This document shows positions 15,429 to 26,300 of a stretch of 36,814 bases of DNA, piece after piece. Below the pieces are notes generated by a model. It had not been told where the DNA came from and did no database searches. It saw only the letters and a list, made by a program, of their open reading frames with translations. Positions within the stretch are counted from its first letter, which is position 1. Each line of letters begins with the position of its first letter. The position numbers were made by a program, and so were the translations under genes. This stretch comes from Exilibacterium tricleocarpae (GTDB lineage Bacteria > Pseudomonadota > Gammaproteobacteria > Pseudomonadales > Cellvibrionaceae): assembly GCF_007004655.1 (NCBI RefSeq), contig NZ_ML660118.1, positions 1 to 36,814 on the forward strand, given 5' to 3'.

Positions 15429-17375
15429 ATGCAGTCGCTTATGAACCTGATAATCGCACCCGCGCGCAATCTGATGAGAAACCTGGGCAACGGGCAAAAG
15501 TTCCTGTTGATCACCCTGGTGTTCCTGCTGCCGATCTCCGTTTCCCAGTTCCTGCTGCTGGAACAATATAATCGCGCCATCGCCACGTTGGAGGCAGAGC
15601 AGGAAGGTCTGCAACACCTGCGTGCCAGCCGTGAACTCATCTTCGACGTCAATGCGGCGCTGCTGGCCGGGCGCAAGCTGCCGGCCGATTTCAACGATAT
15701 CTCAGGGACGCCGCTCAGCCGCAGCAAGGTGGTGGCTGCCACCCGAGCCCAACTGCTGAGCGGGTTGCGCAGCAACAGCCAACAGATCTACGAGCTGTTG
15801 GGGTTTTACCAGCGCTCGCTGGCGGACTATAGCGGGCTGAACCTCGATCAGGACCTCGTCACCAACCGCCTGGTGCGACTGTATGCCGATTTGTTGCGCG
15901 GTCTGATGGCGGAGGTTACCCAGGTGGGCAGCACCGCTGCCGATATTGCCGAGGAGGGGCGGTTTGTGCCGAGGACGTTTATCGCCTTGTCCAACGCTGT
16001 CGAGTTGTCCCGGAGCAAGTTGCGGGGCGCCGATATTTATGTCGGCGAGACCCTCGACCTCGACGCCGGGGCCGGCGATCGCCTGACAGATTCCTGGCAG
16101 TCTTTTAGCGGTGCCATGGCGGCGCTGCTGAACCGGGTGAAGGATCAAATGCTCGACCCCGAGGTGATTGAAATCAACCGCGCCCAGGTGCACAGCGCCT
16201 GGCGGGGAGCCAGTACGGCAGCAGCGTCTTTTGTCGGCCAGTTGGAGCCGGTGCTCGACGAACGGATTGCCGCGCGCCTGCAACAGTATCGTTACCAGCG
16301 GTCGCTATCTCTGTTGGCATTGTCGTTCGGTTTATTGCTGGCCGCCGTGCTGTTTGCCGGATTCTATACGGCGGTTAGAGGTAGCACTGAAACAGTCAGT
16401 CAGGCGATGGAGCGGTTGGCGGACGGCAACCTTAACCAGCGGGTAGCGGTTGCCGGACACGATGAATGGGCGGCCATGGGCGGCAAGATCAATGCCATGG
16501 CGGTGTCGCTGGAGGAGTTGGTTGGCGGTGTCAATGAGTCGGCTACGGTGCTGTTTGATACCTTGTCCGGGGTCAGGGACGTGGCGCAGAATGCCCGCCA
16601 GGGGGCCCAGTCCCAAACCTGCGATACGGAAAACCTGCAGGCCACCATCAACAACCTGCACGCCTCGTCACAGGGCATCCGCCAGCAACTGGCCGATACG
16701 GTGAGCGCCGCCGACGGCGCCCGGGCGACCGCCGAGGAGGGGCGTGATTCGCTGGCGGAACTGGAGTCAGTGATGACGCGCCTGAGAAATGCGTTGACTG
16801 GGGCGCAGGCCTCGATCGGGCAACTGGTGGAGGGTACCCGCAATATCGGCGATATCTCCAGCGCTATCAACGAGATCGCAGAGCAGACCAATTTGCTGGC
16901 TTTGAATGCAGCCATTGAAGCGGCCCGCGCCGGCGACCAGGGTCGCGGCTTTGCAGTGGTGGCCGACGAGGTGAGAACCTTGGCTCTAAAGACCCAGGAG
17001 CAGACAGAAAAGATCAAGGCCACGCTCAGCGCTATCGAGGAAGCGTCCATCGTCAGCGAGCGCAGCATGGGGGAGACCGGTACGCAGATGGAGGCGAGTT
17101 ATGAAAAAGTCGGCATGGTTACCACCACGCTCAACCGCCTGGGGGAGCTGATCGACGAAGTTCACAGTGCCGGCAATGTCATTACCGGCTCCACCCGCGA
17201 ACAGCAGGAGCTGCTCGAAGAGATGGTTACTATGTCCAATCATATCCGCGAGATAACCGACAGGGCTTATCAGGGGGCTGAGGTTACCGGCGAATCTGTG
17301 GAACAGATCGCTGCGGTGGCTTCGCAGCTAACGGAAGAGATTGCCCGTTTTAAAGTGACGCAGCGCCGGGCTTAA
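15429..17375 (+). CDS. Methyl-accepting chemotaxis protein
   Basis: I start at the ATG at 15429 ([14 protein letters not shown]), which has AGGA 7 nt upstream; an in-frame TTG lies 6 nt earlier. The 648-residue protein has a first membrane segment at about 24-44 ([21 protein letters not shown]) and a long helical, presumably periplasmic, domain of about 245 residues. A second membrane segment lies at about 292-315, then a HAMP linker ([21 protein letters not shown]). The cytoplasmic signalling hairpin contains [20 protein letters not shown] and [12 protein letters not shown], the CheA/CheW-contact region. There is no C-terminal CheR-docking pentapeptide (ends TQRRA). The ligand is unknown. 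Its stop codon overlaps that of the convergent kinase gene. Confidence 0.93.
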   Translation: MQSLMNLIIAPARNLMRNLGNGQKFLLITLVFLLPISVSQFLLLEQYNRAIATLEAEQEGLQHLRASRELIFDVNAALLAGRKLPADFNDISGTPLSRSKVVAATRAQLLSGLRSNSQQIYELLGFYQRSLADYSGLNLDQDLVTNRLVRLYADLLRGLMAEVTQVGSTAADIAEEGRFVPRTFIALSNAVELSRSKLRGADIYVGETLDLDAGAGDRLTDSWQSFSGAMAALLNRVKDQMLDPEVIEINRAQVHSAWRGASTAAASFVGQLEPVLDERIAARLQQYRYQRSLSLLALSFGLLLAAVLFAGFYTAVRGSTETVSQAMERLADGNLNQRVAVAGHDEWAAMGGKINAMAVSLEELVGGVNESATVLFDTLSGVRDVAQNARQGAQSQTCDTENLQATINNLHASSQGIRQQLADTVSAADGARATAEEGRDSLAELESVMTRLRNALTGAQASIGQLVEGTRNIGDISSAINEIAEQTNLLALNAAIEAARAGDQGRGFAVVADEVRTLALKTQEQTEKIKATLSAIEEASIVSERSMGETGTQMEASYEKVGMVTTTLNRLGELIDEVHSAGNVITGSTREQQELLEEMVTMSNHIREITDRAYQGAEVTGESVEQIAAVASQLTEEIARFKVTQRRA

Positions 17376-20071
17376 TGGCCGGACATGCCCGGAGCCCCGG
17401 TGGCCGATAACAATCTCACGGCTTGTTGCGTGTTCGGATGATCTTTACCGGCGCCAGTTGAGAGTGCTTTAACCGCCGTGTCGAGGTCCTTCCGGGCACT
17501 GGCGTAAAGGTTGGACTGCAACTTTAACCTGGCGCGCAGATAGTGCGCGTAGCCCACATCCGCGCTTTTTTGATGCGACCTGGCCAGCCGTGTCGCTGTG
17601 TGCAGGAAATCATCTACATACTGTTTTGCCACTCCTTTATCGTCTGAATCCAGCGCAGTAATTGCAGCCTCGCGCAATGTCTGGCTCAGTAAAAAACCGG
17701 CTTTCTGTTCAGGGTATCCCATAGACTCAAGCAGGGCTCCGGCTGCCTGCAAGGCTGTGTGAAAGTGTCCCTGTTGGCGCAAGAGCACCACCCGGGCCAG
17801 GGCGATTCTATCGAGTGGGCGGCGGTTGACTATGGGGCTTGCCTGATAGACCGTCTCGGCGGCGCGAAGATTATCCTCCGCCTCTGAATACTTACCCTGA
17901 TAAGAAAGTATTTTTCCAATATTGAATTGATGGTGGGCGACCTGTAGCGTATCCCCCTGGCGGCGCACCTTGCCGATATTTTCCCGATACAGTGCCAGGG
18001 CTTCATCAAATCTGTGCAAACGCATTAACCCGTCGGCGTAGCGGGTGACAAATTTGTCGGGTAACTGGTTCTCCCCGCCGGTGCTTTGGAGACGTTCGAG
18101 GACCTGGCGGCGCACCTCGACAGAGGCGAGGATTTCGCCCATCGTATCCATAAGTATGGCCCGGTTCTGCCTCTCGATCTGATAGCCGATGGTTGAGTCG
18201 CGGCCGCTTTTTTCCATCAGTTCCAACAATTGATCGTTGGTTGTCAGCACTTCGGTTTGGAGGCCGAGACTGTAGAGTATCAGGGTTTTTCTGTTAAGCA
18301 GGGAAAAGTGCAGTTCACCCGGCGCGGAGGCGAGTTCGCTGGAAGCGCTCAGCGCTTTATCTATTACGGCAAGTGCACCTCGTGGGTCGCCCTCGCTCAC
18401 CAGCAGGCGTGCACGGGCATGATCGCAGGTTAGCCGGTTGTTAATCGACGTCAATGGCAGTCCGGTCTGTATTGATATGGCGTCTTTATAGTGTCTTTTT
18501 GCGAACTCGGGGTCGATGCGAAACATTCGGTTCGCGCGGGCGCACAGGATCGTGCTGACAAGTTCCCAATCATCTTGTTGCCGCGCCACGTTTTCCGCTT
18601 TTTGCAATATGTCTGCCGCCCGCTTCGTATTCGCCAGCGAATAATATGACTGGGAAAATTCATACAGCATATGCCCGATATAGCGTGGCCTCGACTCGAA
18701 CTGCCGCTCCAGCATCGAGACCCCGCGATCGAGTAATTCTGCCAGCGTCAGCGCTGTTCCCGCAGGTCCGATCTCTTCGAGCAGCAGCCTGAGGAAGTCG
18801 TTGGAGGCCTGGACGTGTTGTTGCTGGTAGCGGGCCAAGTCCCGTTGCCGTTGCGCTTCGTGCATTTGCAAGATAGAAAACAGCGTCGAAAAACACAGAG
18901 AAAGTATCGCCGCGGCGGCAATCGATGCCAGGGTGCGGTGGCGGTGGATAAATCTTCCCGCGTGGTAAAGTGGACTGTAGGGCCGGGCTTGAATGGGGAA
19001 GCCGTTTAGGTAGCGTTTGATGTCATCTGCGAGATACCTGACCGATGTGTAACGCGATTCAGGCCTGGTGTCTATCGCCTTTGTGAGGATTGTGGCGATA
19101 TCTCCCCGCAGTGTCTTGCGTCGATCACGGGAGCCGGTTACTGTCTCGGATTTCGCGGGCCGGTTGTGAAGACCGGTATGCTGAAGGTTTGCCGCCGAAG
19201 TGCCGTTTGCATAAGGTTTGCTGCCGGTTAGCAGCTCGTAGAGGACAACGCCGAGGGAATACACATCGGTGGTGATATTAACTGTTTTGCCCTGTAACAT
19301 TTCGGGGCTCGCGTATCCCGGAGTCATAGGGCAAGACGACGCCTGGGTGAGTTCAACACCAGGCTTGCCGGTTGCGAGTATTTTGGCGATGCCGAAATCC
19401 AATAACTTTACAGTGTTGTTTTCATCGACCAGTATATTGCTTGGTTTAAGATCGCGGTGAACGACCAGGTGACTATGGGCGTACTGAACGGCCTCGCACA
19501 CATTTAGAAACAGGTAAAGTATTTGCTTTGACGTCATTTTTTTGAGGCGGCAGTATTTGTCTATAGAGGTGCCGTTTATGTAATCCATGACAAAGTAAGG
19601 CGTGCCGCAGTCTGTGACACCTCCATCGACGAAACGCGCGATATTTTCATGGTTTAGCTGTGCGAGGATTTGTCGCTCAGACATAAATCGGTAGCGGGAA
19701 ATGGGGTCATCGGCGCCGAGCGGTAAGACTTTCAGCGCCGCGCGCTTGGTGTACTGGTGATCCGCCCGCTCCGCCAGGTATACGCTGCCCATGCCGCCGC
19801 GTCCGAGTAAAGCGAGAAGTTTCCAGGGGCCTACCTGCTTTAGACCGGGGAGCCCGGTGTTTTCCTGGTTTGTTTTGAGTGCGTCGAGTCGTTGTAAAAA
19901 ATGCTCAAAGTAGCCGGCGCAATCCCCGGCTGCCGACAGCAACGCCTCGACCTCGCGCCTGAGGTCATTGTCCGCGCCGCAGGCCCGTGCGAGAAACTCT
20001 GCCCGCTGTTGAGGTGGGAGCGCCAGTGCCCGGTGAAATATCGAGTCTACTTGTGGTTGGCCGATTATCAT
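17372..20071 (-). CDS. Membrane Ser/Thr protein kinase with TPR-like C-terminal region
   Basis: The 899-residue protein has an N-terminal helical segment, then a Hanks-type kinase domain at about 83-355. Seen motifs are the glycine loop [12 protein letters not shown] (90-101), Lys114 in [13 protein letters not shown] with Asp207, DFG with Asp225, and the APE-like SPEM. All catalytic residues are present. A basic stretch ([10 protein letters not shown]) precedes one membrane helix at about 380-402. The remaining ~500 residues are helical repeats resembling TPRs ([36 protein letters not shown]), which would be periplasmic if the kinase domain is cytoplasmic. The gene follows an ECF sigma factor after 36 nt, a pairing common in this kinase family. 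Targets are not visible. Confidence 0.93.
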   Translation of the reverse strand: MIIGQPQVDSIFHRALALPPQQRAEFLARACGADNDLRREVEALLSAAGDCAGYFEHFLQRLDALKTNQENTGLPGLKQVGPWKLLALLGRGGMGSVYLAERADHQYTKRAALKVLPLGADDPISRYRFMSERQILAQLNHENIARFVDGGVTDCGTPYFVMDYINGTSIDKYCRLKKMTSKQILYLFLNVCEAVQYAHSHLVVHRDLKPSNILVDENNTVKLLDFGIAKILATGKPGVELTQASSCPMTPGYASPEMLQGKTVNITTDVYSLGVVLYELLTGSKPYANGTSAANLQHTGLHNRPAKSETVTGSRDRRKTLRGDIATILTKAIDTRPESRYTSVRYLADDIKRYLNGFPIQARPYSPLYHAGRFIHRHRTLASIAAAAILSLCFSTLFSILQMHEAQRQRDLARYQQQHVQASNDFLRLLLEEIGPAGTALTLAELLDRGVSMLERQFESRPRYIGHMLYEFSQSYYSLANTKRAADILQKAENVARQQDDWELVSTILCARANRMFRIDPEFAKRHYKDAISIQTGLPLTSINNRLTCDHARARLLVSEGDPRGALAVIDKALSASSELASAPGELHFSLLNRKTLILYSLGLQTEVLTTNDQLLELMEKSGRDSTIGYQIERQNRAILMDTMGEILASVEVRRQVLERLQSTGGENQLPDKFVTRYADGLMRLHRFDEALALYRENIGKVRRQGDTLQVAHHQFNIGKILSYQGKYSEAEDNLRAAETVYQASPIVNRRPLDRIALARVVLLRQQGHFHTALQAAGALLESMGYPEQKAGFLLSQTLREAAITALDSDDKGVAKQYVDDFLHTATRLARSHQKSADVGYAHYLRARLKLQSNLYASARKDLDTAVKALSTGAGKDHPNTQQAVRLLSATGAPGMSGH

Positions 20072-20107
20072 TGCCGGGGCCTGTGTCCAATGCCTGTAGA
20101 TTGGGCA

Positions 20108-20737
20108 CTAAATGGAAGTGCCTGTCTGCTCGGGTACAAGATTCCCGCCAGGGTGTTTTTGCTGTTGCAGGCGCAGTTCTCTATGCAGCCAGGCGCTTAG
20201 CAGGCTCCAGTCGCGCTTTACCGTCGATTTGGAAACCTGCAGGGAGTTGGCTGTCTCTTCAATACTCATGCCGCCAAAAACGCGACATTCCACAATTTGG
20301 CAATAGCGCGTGTTTTTATCTTCGATTCTCTTTAATAACCGATCGATATAAAGCAACTCATCAAGCGTTGTGCCGCGATTTTCTGCAATAAGGTTGTCGT
20401 CGAACTCTGCCTGGTCGGTGTTGGTGAGACGCTTTTCCGCGCTGCTGCGCTCGGCGTAATTGACCAGAACCTGGCGCATGATTTTTGCGGCGGTTGCGAA
20501 GAAGTGGGTCCGACTTTTGTAGCTGCCCTTTACCGAGTTCAGCTTCAGGTAGGCTTCGTGTATGAGTGCGGTGGTGTTTAGGGTGTTGTTCCCCGACCAG
20601 CCGCGCCTTTGGCAGTGTGCAATCTTGCGCAACTCCCGGTAGATGTATTCAGACAAATCGTGAGAGACGACCTGACCGCTCTCCAGGTGGCTTTGGCGAT
20701 GAGCATTTAGTCTCTGAGTGATATTTTCTTCGTCCAT
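20108..20737 (-). CDS. ECF-type RNA polymerase sigma factor
   Basis: I start at the ATG at 20737 (MDEENITQRLNAHRQ), giving 209 residues, because the frame further upstream has no sigma-like content. No strong ribosome binding site supports any start. Region 2 is at about 27-100 (LNTTALIHEAYLKL, THFFATAAKIMRQVLVNYAE) and region 4 at about 125-190, with the helix-turn-helix MSIEETANSLQVSKSTVKRDW. The wording of these blocks fits the ECF group often encoded beside Hanks-type kinases (TIGR02999-like, from memory). No anti-sigma gene is adjacent; the downstream kinase may take that control role. Possible targets include the divergent secreted-protein genes. Confidence 0.9.
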   Translation of the reverse strand: MDEENITQRLNAHRQSHLESGQVVSHDLSEYIYRELRKIAHCQRRGWSGNNTLNTTALIHEAYLKLNSVKGSYKSRTHFFATAAKIMRQVLVNYAERSSAEKRLTNTDQAEFDDNLIAENRGTTLDELLYIDRLLKRIEDKNTRYCQIVECRVFGGMSIEETANSLQVSKSTVKRDWSLLSAWLHRELRLQQQKHPGGNLVPEQTGTSI

Positions 20738-21039
20738 GAGAAGGTGCCGTTTGGCGGATAAGCTTAGGTCGATGTGATTATCTCGATGGCGCCTGACGAA
20801 GTCAACGAGCTGTGAATAAATCACAGGGCGACGGTGGGATAACTCACACGTAGGTAAGTGTAATCCGATATTCGCTGGTGATTCACCCGCAGAGCAAACT
20901 TTTTGAGCCAAAATGATCGCCTAATCTGTAAGTACTGGTAACGGCTCGATGTGGCTTCGGGAAGCTCCGGTTGCCGTTCGAGCCCGGGTTGATTGAGCAG
21001 GGCATAGGTTTCCACTTTAGTTATTGCAGGAGTGCAATT
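20738..21039. other. Divergent intergenic region between the sigma factor and secreted-protein genes
   Basis: About 300 bp separates the sigma factor start from the start of the secreted protein. Open frames here are upstream extensions without protein character. Both promoters should be inside, but I found no convincing -35/-10 pair for either direction. A shared ECF-type promoter is possible but not demonstrated. Confidence 0.4.
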
Positions 21040-21645
21040 ATGAATACAGCTGTTAAAAGATGTTTTTTACGCCTGGGAGTCGCTTGTCTAACGATCTTAT
21101 CGCTTTCGGCTTACGCTGAATCCACGCAGGTGGCGCAAGTGGGAGCTTATGGCGCAGACGGTAAGATAGAGTTGCTGTCGGATCGGTTTTTGAAGGAATT
21201 TCCAAACGGCAGGCCGATTGCAGAGATAAGCGTTGTCAACGTGGGCGGTTACCTGCACCTTTCGCGCAAGGGCTTCGCCGGTGAGCAGGGCTGTCGCGTG
21301 GAGCGAATTCAATTGGTGGATGCCCAGCGCACCCCGCTGGTGGCGGGCTCCGACCCGGCCGAGGGCGGGGGGGCTTTTATTATTTCCGCGTATCCCACCG
21401 AACTGATCGGTTGCAAAGATGATGGCTGCCATGCCTTGAGAAACGTCCCGCCCTGGCCCCAGAGTGCGATATGCGATAACACTGAGGCAAGCGACGGCAA
21501 GTGTGCCTGTCATATCAATCGCGGTTTTGGCATTGAGATTATCCGAGACGGGTTATTCTGCCTGGACCTACGTGAAATCATGATTTCAAACCTGCTGTAC
21601 TGGATGAAAGCACCCTGGGTCAGTGACGAAACCATTTACGAATAA
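21040..21645 (+). CDS. Secreted Cys-containing protein of unknown function
   Basis: The ATG at 21040 has AGGAG 7 nt upstream and gives 201 residues. It opens with a clear Sec signal peptide (MNTAVKRCFLRLGVACLTIL, then SLSAYA before ESTQV). The mature part of about 175 residues carries several Cys (for example GCRVERI, IGCKDDGCHAL, ICDN, KCACHIN, FCLDL), compatible with disulfides in the periplasm or outside the cell. The family is not recognised. The next gene starts 48 nt later on the same strand, so the two are probably co-transcribed and act in the same compartment. The divergent ECF sigma factor and kinase are its other neighbours. Confidence 0.75.
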   Translation: MNTAVKRCFLRLGVACLTILSLSAYAESTQVAQVGAYGADGKIELLSDRFLKEFPNGRPIAEISVVNVGGYLHLSRKGFAGEQGCRVERIQLVDAQRTPLVAGSDPAEGGGAFIISAYPTELIGCKDDGCHALRNVPPWPQSAICDNTEASDGKCACHINRGFGIEIIRDGLFCLDLREIMISNLLYWMKAPWVSDETIYE

Positions 21646-21693
21646 TTACCTGTCCTCAGGTGAAAAGTTAAGGGTGGCTGGAGGAAAAAGAAA

Positions 21694-23172
21694 ATGCGAA
21701 ATACAGTGTTGACGCTTATGGCACTGGCGGCGTCGTTGCCCGCCTACGCCTGTCTCAAAAACGGTGCGCTGGATACTTGCCAGTATCCGCCGCTCAACGA
21801 TGACAACGGTCTGGTGGCGCAGTTTACCGGTATCAATGACGAATCCGCGGCGCCGGTGGCGGGCGCGGCTGTCAATCTACATCGGGTTACTTTGACAGGT
21901 GCGGATAGCAGATGCGCAGACGGCTCGCCGGCGGTGATGTATGTGCGCAACGCCACCGGTGCGGTCAATCAAAGTCGCTGGTTGATTGTCCTGGAGGGTG
22001 GCGGCACCGGATTTGACCCCAACAATACATTGGACCAGGCGATGTGGAACCGCTGGACCGGCGCCGGCCCGACGCCACTGCTCAACTGGCTGCAAAAAAG
22101 CAGCACGGATTGGCTTACGGCCGGCGGCGCTATCGGCCGTGACGGCCAGCCTGATTTGCCTTTGGAAGTGGTAGTGGGAGGGATTTTAAACGGCGCCGCC
22201 AGTAGTTTTAGTGGCTGGAATGCCGTCTATGTCAACTACTGCAGCAGCGACGGCTGGATGGGACAGCAGGCGGGTGTGGAAATGCCGGGTGCCGGGACCT
22301 GGGTGGAGGGCGGTGATGTGTGGGAGGGGTTCAAGATGGACTTTCACGGTCACGATATCATCGCCGACGTGCTGGCCATGCTTGACGACCCCGCCAGTTG
22401 GTCGGCCGATCAGAACCCCGAGTATCAAATGCCCGATATCAGCGATGCGAAAATCGTGTTTGTGGCGGGCGAATCCGCCGGCGGTAACGGCGTGATGGAA
22501 AACCTTGATTTTATCGCCGACACCCTGACCGCGATCAATCCCGGGGTGCAGGTGTCCGGTTCCGTTGGGGCGAGTCACAAACCGACGATAGCAACGCCCG
22601 CCGACAGTTGGTGGCTGGACGGTAACGGTAACCTGACAGATGACATCGAGGAGGGCATGATCAGTCGCTGGGCTCAGGTGTTGCAGGTCAACGGCTTTGT
22701 CGACCAGTCCTGCCTTGGCGCGGGAGGTACTTACGAGTGCACTTTACTGCCCTTGCTGCTGCCATCGATTACCACCGGCGTGCATGTCAAGCAGGATATG
22801 TCCGACCCTCTGGTATCCAGTCCCTATGCGGTTTTGCCGCCGCTGCCGCCGCCGTTTCCACTCAATCCCTATCAGGACGGTATCATCACCGACTATACCG
22901 ATTGGATTGCGACCGGGGTGGCGGCATTTTTCGCCCCGAACTGTGGTGTACACGCCTCTTTGACGGGGCCGGCCTATTTCAGTGATGTCCTGCAGCAGCG
23001 CGAATTTACCGGTGGCGTTATCGGTGCCATTGTCTACGACACGGTGTCCTATGATGAAGCCTTGCTCCGTTTTGTCGCTCCGGGTCTGGCGCCGGTACAG
23101 ATTCACCACGGTTTGACAGGCACGACGCTCGGTGGCAACGACTATGTGTGGGTAAGCCCTCCAGGCTGCTAA
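21694..23172 (+). CDS. Secreted pectinacetylesterase/Notum-like hydrolase
   Basis: The 492-residue protein follows a strong GGAGG ribosome binding site. Residues 1-19 are a signal peptide ending AYA. The alpha/beta-hydrolase pattern of the pectinacetylesterase/Notum family is visible: LEGGGTGFD (100-108, oxyanion region), VNYCSSDGWMGQ (180-191) and the nucleophile elbow GESAGGNGV with Ser261. A candidate acid is Asp368 or Asp371 (VKQDMSDPL), and His420 is in NCGVHAS. The family removes acetyl groups from polysaccharides or, in animals, palmitoleate from Wnt. The substrate here is unknown; an acetylated polymer is the simplest guess. It sits downstream of a small secreted protein and is followed by a hairpin terminator. 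Confidence 0.82.
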   Translation: MRNTVLTLMALAASLPAYACLKNGALDTCQYPPLNDDNGLVAQFTGINDESAAPVAGAAVNLHRVTLTGADSRCADGSPAVMYVRNATGAVNQSRWLIVLEGGGTGFDPNNTLDQAMWNRWTGAGPTPLLNWLQKSSTDWLTAGGAIGRDGQPDLPLEVVVGGILNGAASSFSGWNAVYVNYCSSDGWMGQQAGVEMPGAGTWVEGGDVWEGFKMDFHGHDIIADVLAMLDDPASWSADQNPEYQMPDISDAKIVFVAGESAGGNGVMENLDFIADTLTAINPGVQVSGSVGASHKPTIATPADSWWLDGNGNLTDDIEEGMISRWAQVLQVNGFVDQSCLGAGGTYECTLLPLLLPSITTGVHVKQDMSDPLVSSPYAVLPPLPPPFPLNPYQDGIITDYTDWIATGVAAFFAPNCGVHASLTGPAYFSDVLQQREFTGGVIGAIVYDTVSYDEALLRFVAPGLAPVQIHHGLTGTTLGGNDYVWVSPPGC

Positions 23173-23212
23173 ACGATCGCCGGTCTGCCGCTGTCAACTC
23201 AATCAACCCCAT

Positions 23213-23246
23213 GGGGCCGCCGGCTGTCAGCCGCGGCCTCATTTTT
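23213..23246 (+). terminator. Rho-independent terminator after the hydrolase gene
   Basis: A GC-rich hairpin with arms ggccgccggctg (23215-23226) and cagccgcggcc (23228-23238), one bulged C, is followed by tcattttt. It lies 40 nt after the hydrolase stop codon on the plus strand. Confidence 0.65.
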
Positions 23247-23351
23247 ATGCAGTTGCGGATAACTGTATTTTAGGCGTTGGTGCATGCTGCCGACTGACCG
23301 TAAACTCGATTGAAGGTGAACATATGCAGTGAAAGGAACCGTATAACGCCG

Positions 23352-26300
23352 TTACCTAGTCTGTCGCAGCGGGTGTTCGATATCTTCTTCTGATGTCGCA
23401 GGACTGCTACTGTAAACCTTGGGTTCTGTACCGGACAACCATCTTTGCAGCACACCGATTAAGGTTTGCTGTTTGATTGGCTTGGTAATATAGTCGTCCA
23501 TACCCGCGGCGTAGCATTTTTCGTCATCGCCTTTCATCGCGTGAGCGGTGAAGGCGACGATCGGCACGTTTTGAATTTCTCCACCCGCCTCCAATTCGCG
23601 AATGGCTTTGGTGGCTTCGATACCATCCATCTCCGGCATATTGTAATCCATAAAGATCAAATCGAATTGCTCTTGCTTTACCAGGTTGACAGCTTTCAGA
23701 CCGTTCTCGGCGGGTGTGACCTGACAGCCCAGTTTCTCCAACATTGCCGTAGCTACCATCTGGTTGACCGGATTGTCTTCGGCCAGCAGAATTTTCTTTC
23801 CACCGAAGTCCAGCTTGTCAGTATCGGCTTTGTTACTTTGCTTGCTGGCTTCGCGCAATGAATGGCGGGTGATCAAATTGGCTGGGGAGGTATCTTTCAT
23901 CATAGACATCGCAGAGAGCGCAAGAATAATATCATTGCCGCTCGTTGGTTTTGTTAAAAATCCAGAGAAGCCTGCTTCCTGCATCCGTTGATTATCTCCA
24001 CGACTGGGTGCCGACGAAATCATCAACAGGGACATAGCGCTCGTGATGGCTTCACTTTTTATCGATATTGCCAGGTCCACGCCGTCAAGGCCTGGCATCA
24101 TATAATCGAATACACCCAATTTATAGGGCTTGCCCGCCATCGCAGCCTTTCTAATCATCTTCAACCCTTCATCGCCCGAGGATGCGATATCGATCTTCAT
24201 GCCTTGCGCAAGCATATGTTCGGCGGCAATATCCTGGGCGACCTTGTTGTCATCCACGATAATGGCCTTGATACCGGACAAGTCCGCAGAGAGGTTGAGG
24301 GGCTGGCGTTTGTCGGCGCTTTCATCAACTTCAAGCTGAAAGGTGAACCAGAAAGTCGAGCCCTTTCCGAGGACGCTTTCAACGCCGATGTCGCCACCCA
24401 TTATTCCCGTCAATTCCTGGCAAATGGAAAGGCCTAAGCCTGTGCCACCAAACTTGCGAGTGGTTGAACCGTCGGCTTGACTAAATTTATGAAAGATATG
24501 TTCGCGTTTATCTTCCGGTATTCCAACGCCAGTATCTTCTACTGAAGCCCGAAACCTGACAAGACCCGCTTTCTCTTCTTCAGTTTTTACACTTATCAGA
24601 ATGTGACCACTTTCTGTAAATTTCAAAGCGTTGCCGGCCAGATTGAGGAAGATTTGTCGCACCCGCCCCGGGTCGCCCAGTATATGACAGGGCATATCCG
24701 GTGCAAACCGGAGCAGCACCTCCAAGCCTTTTTCCTGCGCTTTAACGGCAATCAGCTCAGCGACCTCCTCGACCAATACCTGCAGATTAAAAGGGATTGT
24801 CTCAAGGTCCATTTTACCAGCTTCTATTTTAGAAAAATCCAGGATTTCATTGACAATCGCCAACAAATGCTCGGCAGAGCTTTTTGTCGTGTGGGCGTAA
24901 GTTTCCTGCTGGCTGGTCAGTTGCGTTTCAAGTAACAGGTTTGTCATGCCAATGATACCGTTCATCGGCGTTCGTACTTCGTGAGACATATTGGCCAGAA
25001 ATTCGGATTTGAGTTTGTTGGCTTCCTCAGCTTTCTCCCTGGCTACTTGTAACTCAAGCGTTTGTATTTCCAGGTCTTGCGAATACTTGAGAAGCTGGGC
25101 CTCCACTTGCTTTTTTTCCGTTATATCCGCAATTGTGCCGATCATTCGCCTGGGATTTTCGGTGCTGTCCCGAACAGCAGTTCCCTTGCCATGAAACCAG
25201 CGATATTCACCGGATTTAGTGCGCAAACGGTATTCGGTATCAAAAGGGATGTCGCGGTCCAGGTGTTTTTTGATTTCTCTCTTTACATGTGCCGTATCAT
25301 CTTTGTGTAAGAGCAAGAGAAAATTTTCCTGGCTTGCTTCAATCTCATGATCATCGTAACCCAGGAGCTTCTTATGTTGCGGTGACCAGTACACCTCGTC
25401 TTTATCGATGTCAGGCCAATCCCAGATACCCTCATTCGTGCCTTCCACAACCAGCTTGAAACGCTCCTGGCTTAGCTGCAATTCAGAAGTGCGTTCATCG
25501 ACACGTTGTTCGAGTAGTTTTTTGGCTTTTTCGATCTCATGGGATGCAGTTATTAGTCGATACCATATTACAAAGACCGTAGCCAGCAGCACTATAGCCA
25601 AGGCGAACATCATTACCTGGAAGATGTAATCAATCCTCTGTAGGACATCGAAATAGGTGTTGTAATTAGCTTGCAGATCATTGAGATGTTCGAGGTAATC
25701 CGGCTTGCTGATTTCTGTCACCAGGTTCTGGATAATTCCAGTCTGGCCGACAATGATGTCGAGATGACTCATGAGACTTCTGCTGAGTTTTTGGGCGCCG
25801 GGATAGCGTTCTCCGATTTTTTGAAGGGCTTTGGAATTTTCTTGAATTTTTAGCATTAAGCCGTCTTCGTTTTTTAGCAGAAAAGCCGATGTGTCATATA
25901 ACAACTGTTCAATATTAACAATCTCTTTTTCTGTGCCTGGTATTTTCTCAAGTGTCGTATGGAGTTCATCCAGCAGCACAGGAAAGCTGTTTTGGGAATT
26001 GCGCAACGTTGCGTTAAAAGCTTTGAATCGTTCAATATTTTCCTGGCGATAGATAAAGGACTCTTTATAGGCTGCCAGATTTTTTCTTATAGCTTGCTCA
26101 ATAACGGGAAGCTCTCTATGGGATGGGTGCAGGGTTGCAGAAAACCAATCGCTCTCTAATGAGTGAACGCCGGTTTTTTCAAGTGCGGTTATAATATCGG
26201 CTATTTTCTTCCCTGAATCAACTACAGGGTCATAGTTTTCCAGTAGCCCGTTTCTGAGTTTTAGAATGTCTTGCGATAGTAATATGTCGTACTGCTTAAC

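Noticed and set aside
21694-21760. Lipoprotein signal on the hydrolase (Cys20 after AYA)
   Set aside because: The -3 position is Ala rather than Leu and no lipobox is formed; a normal signal peptidase I site fits better.
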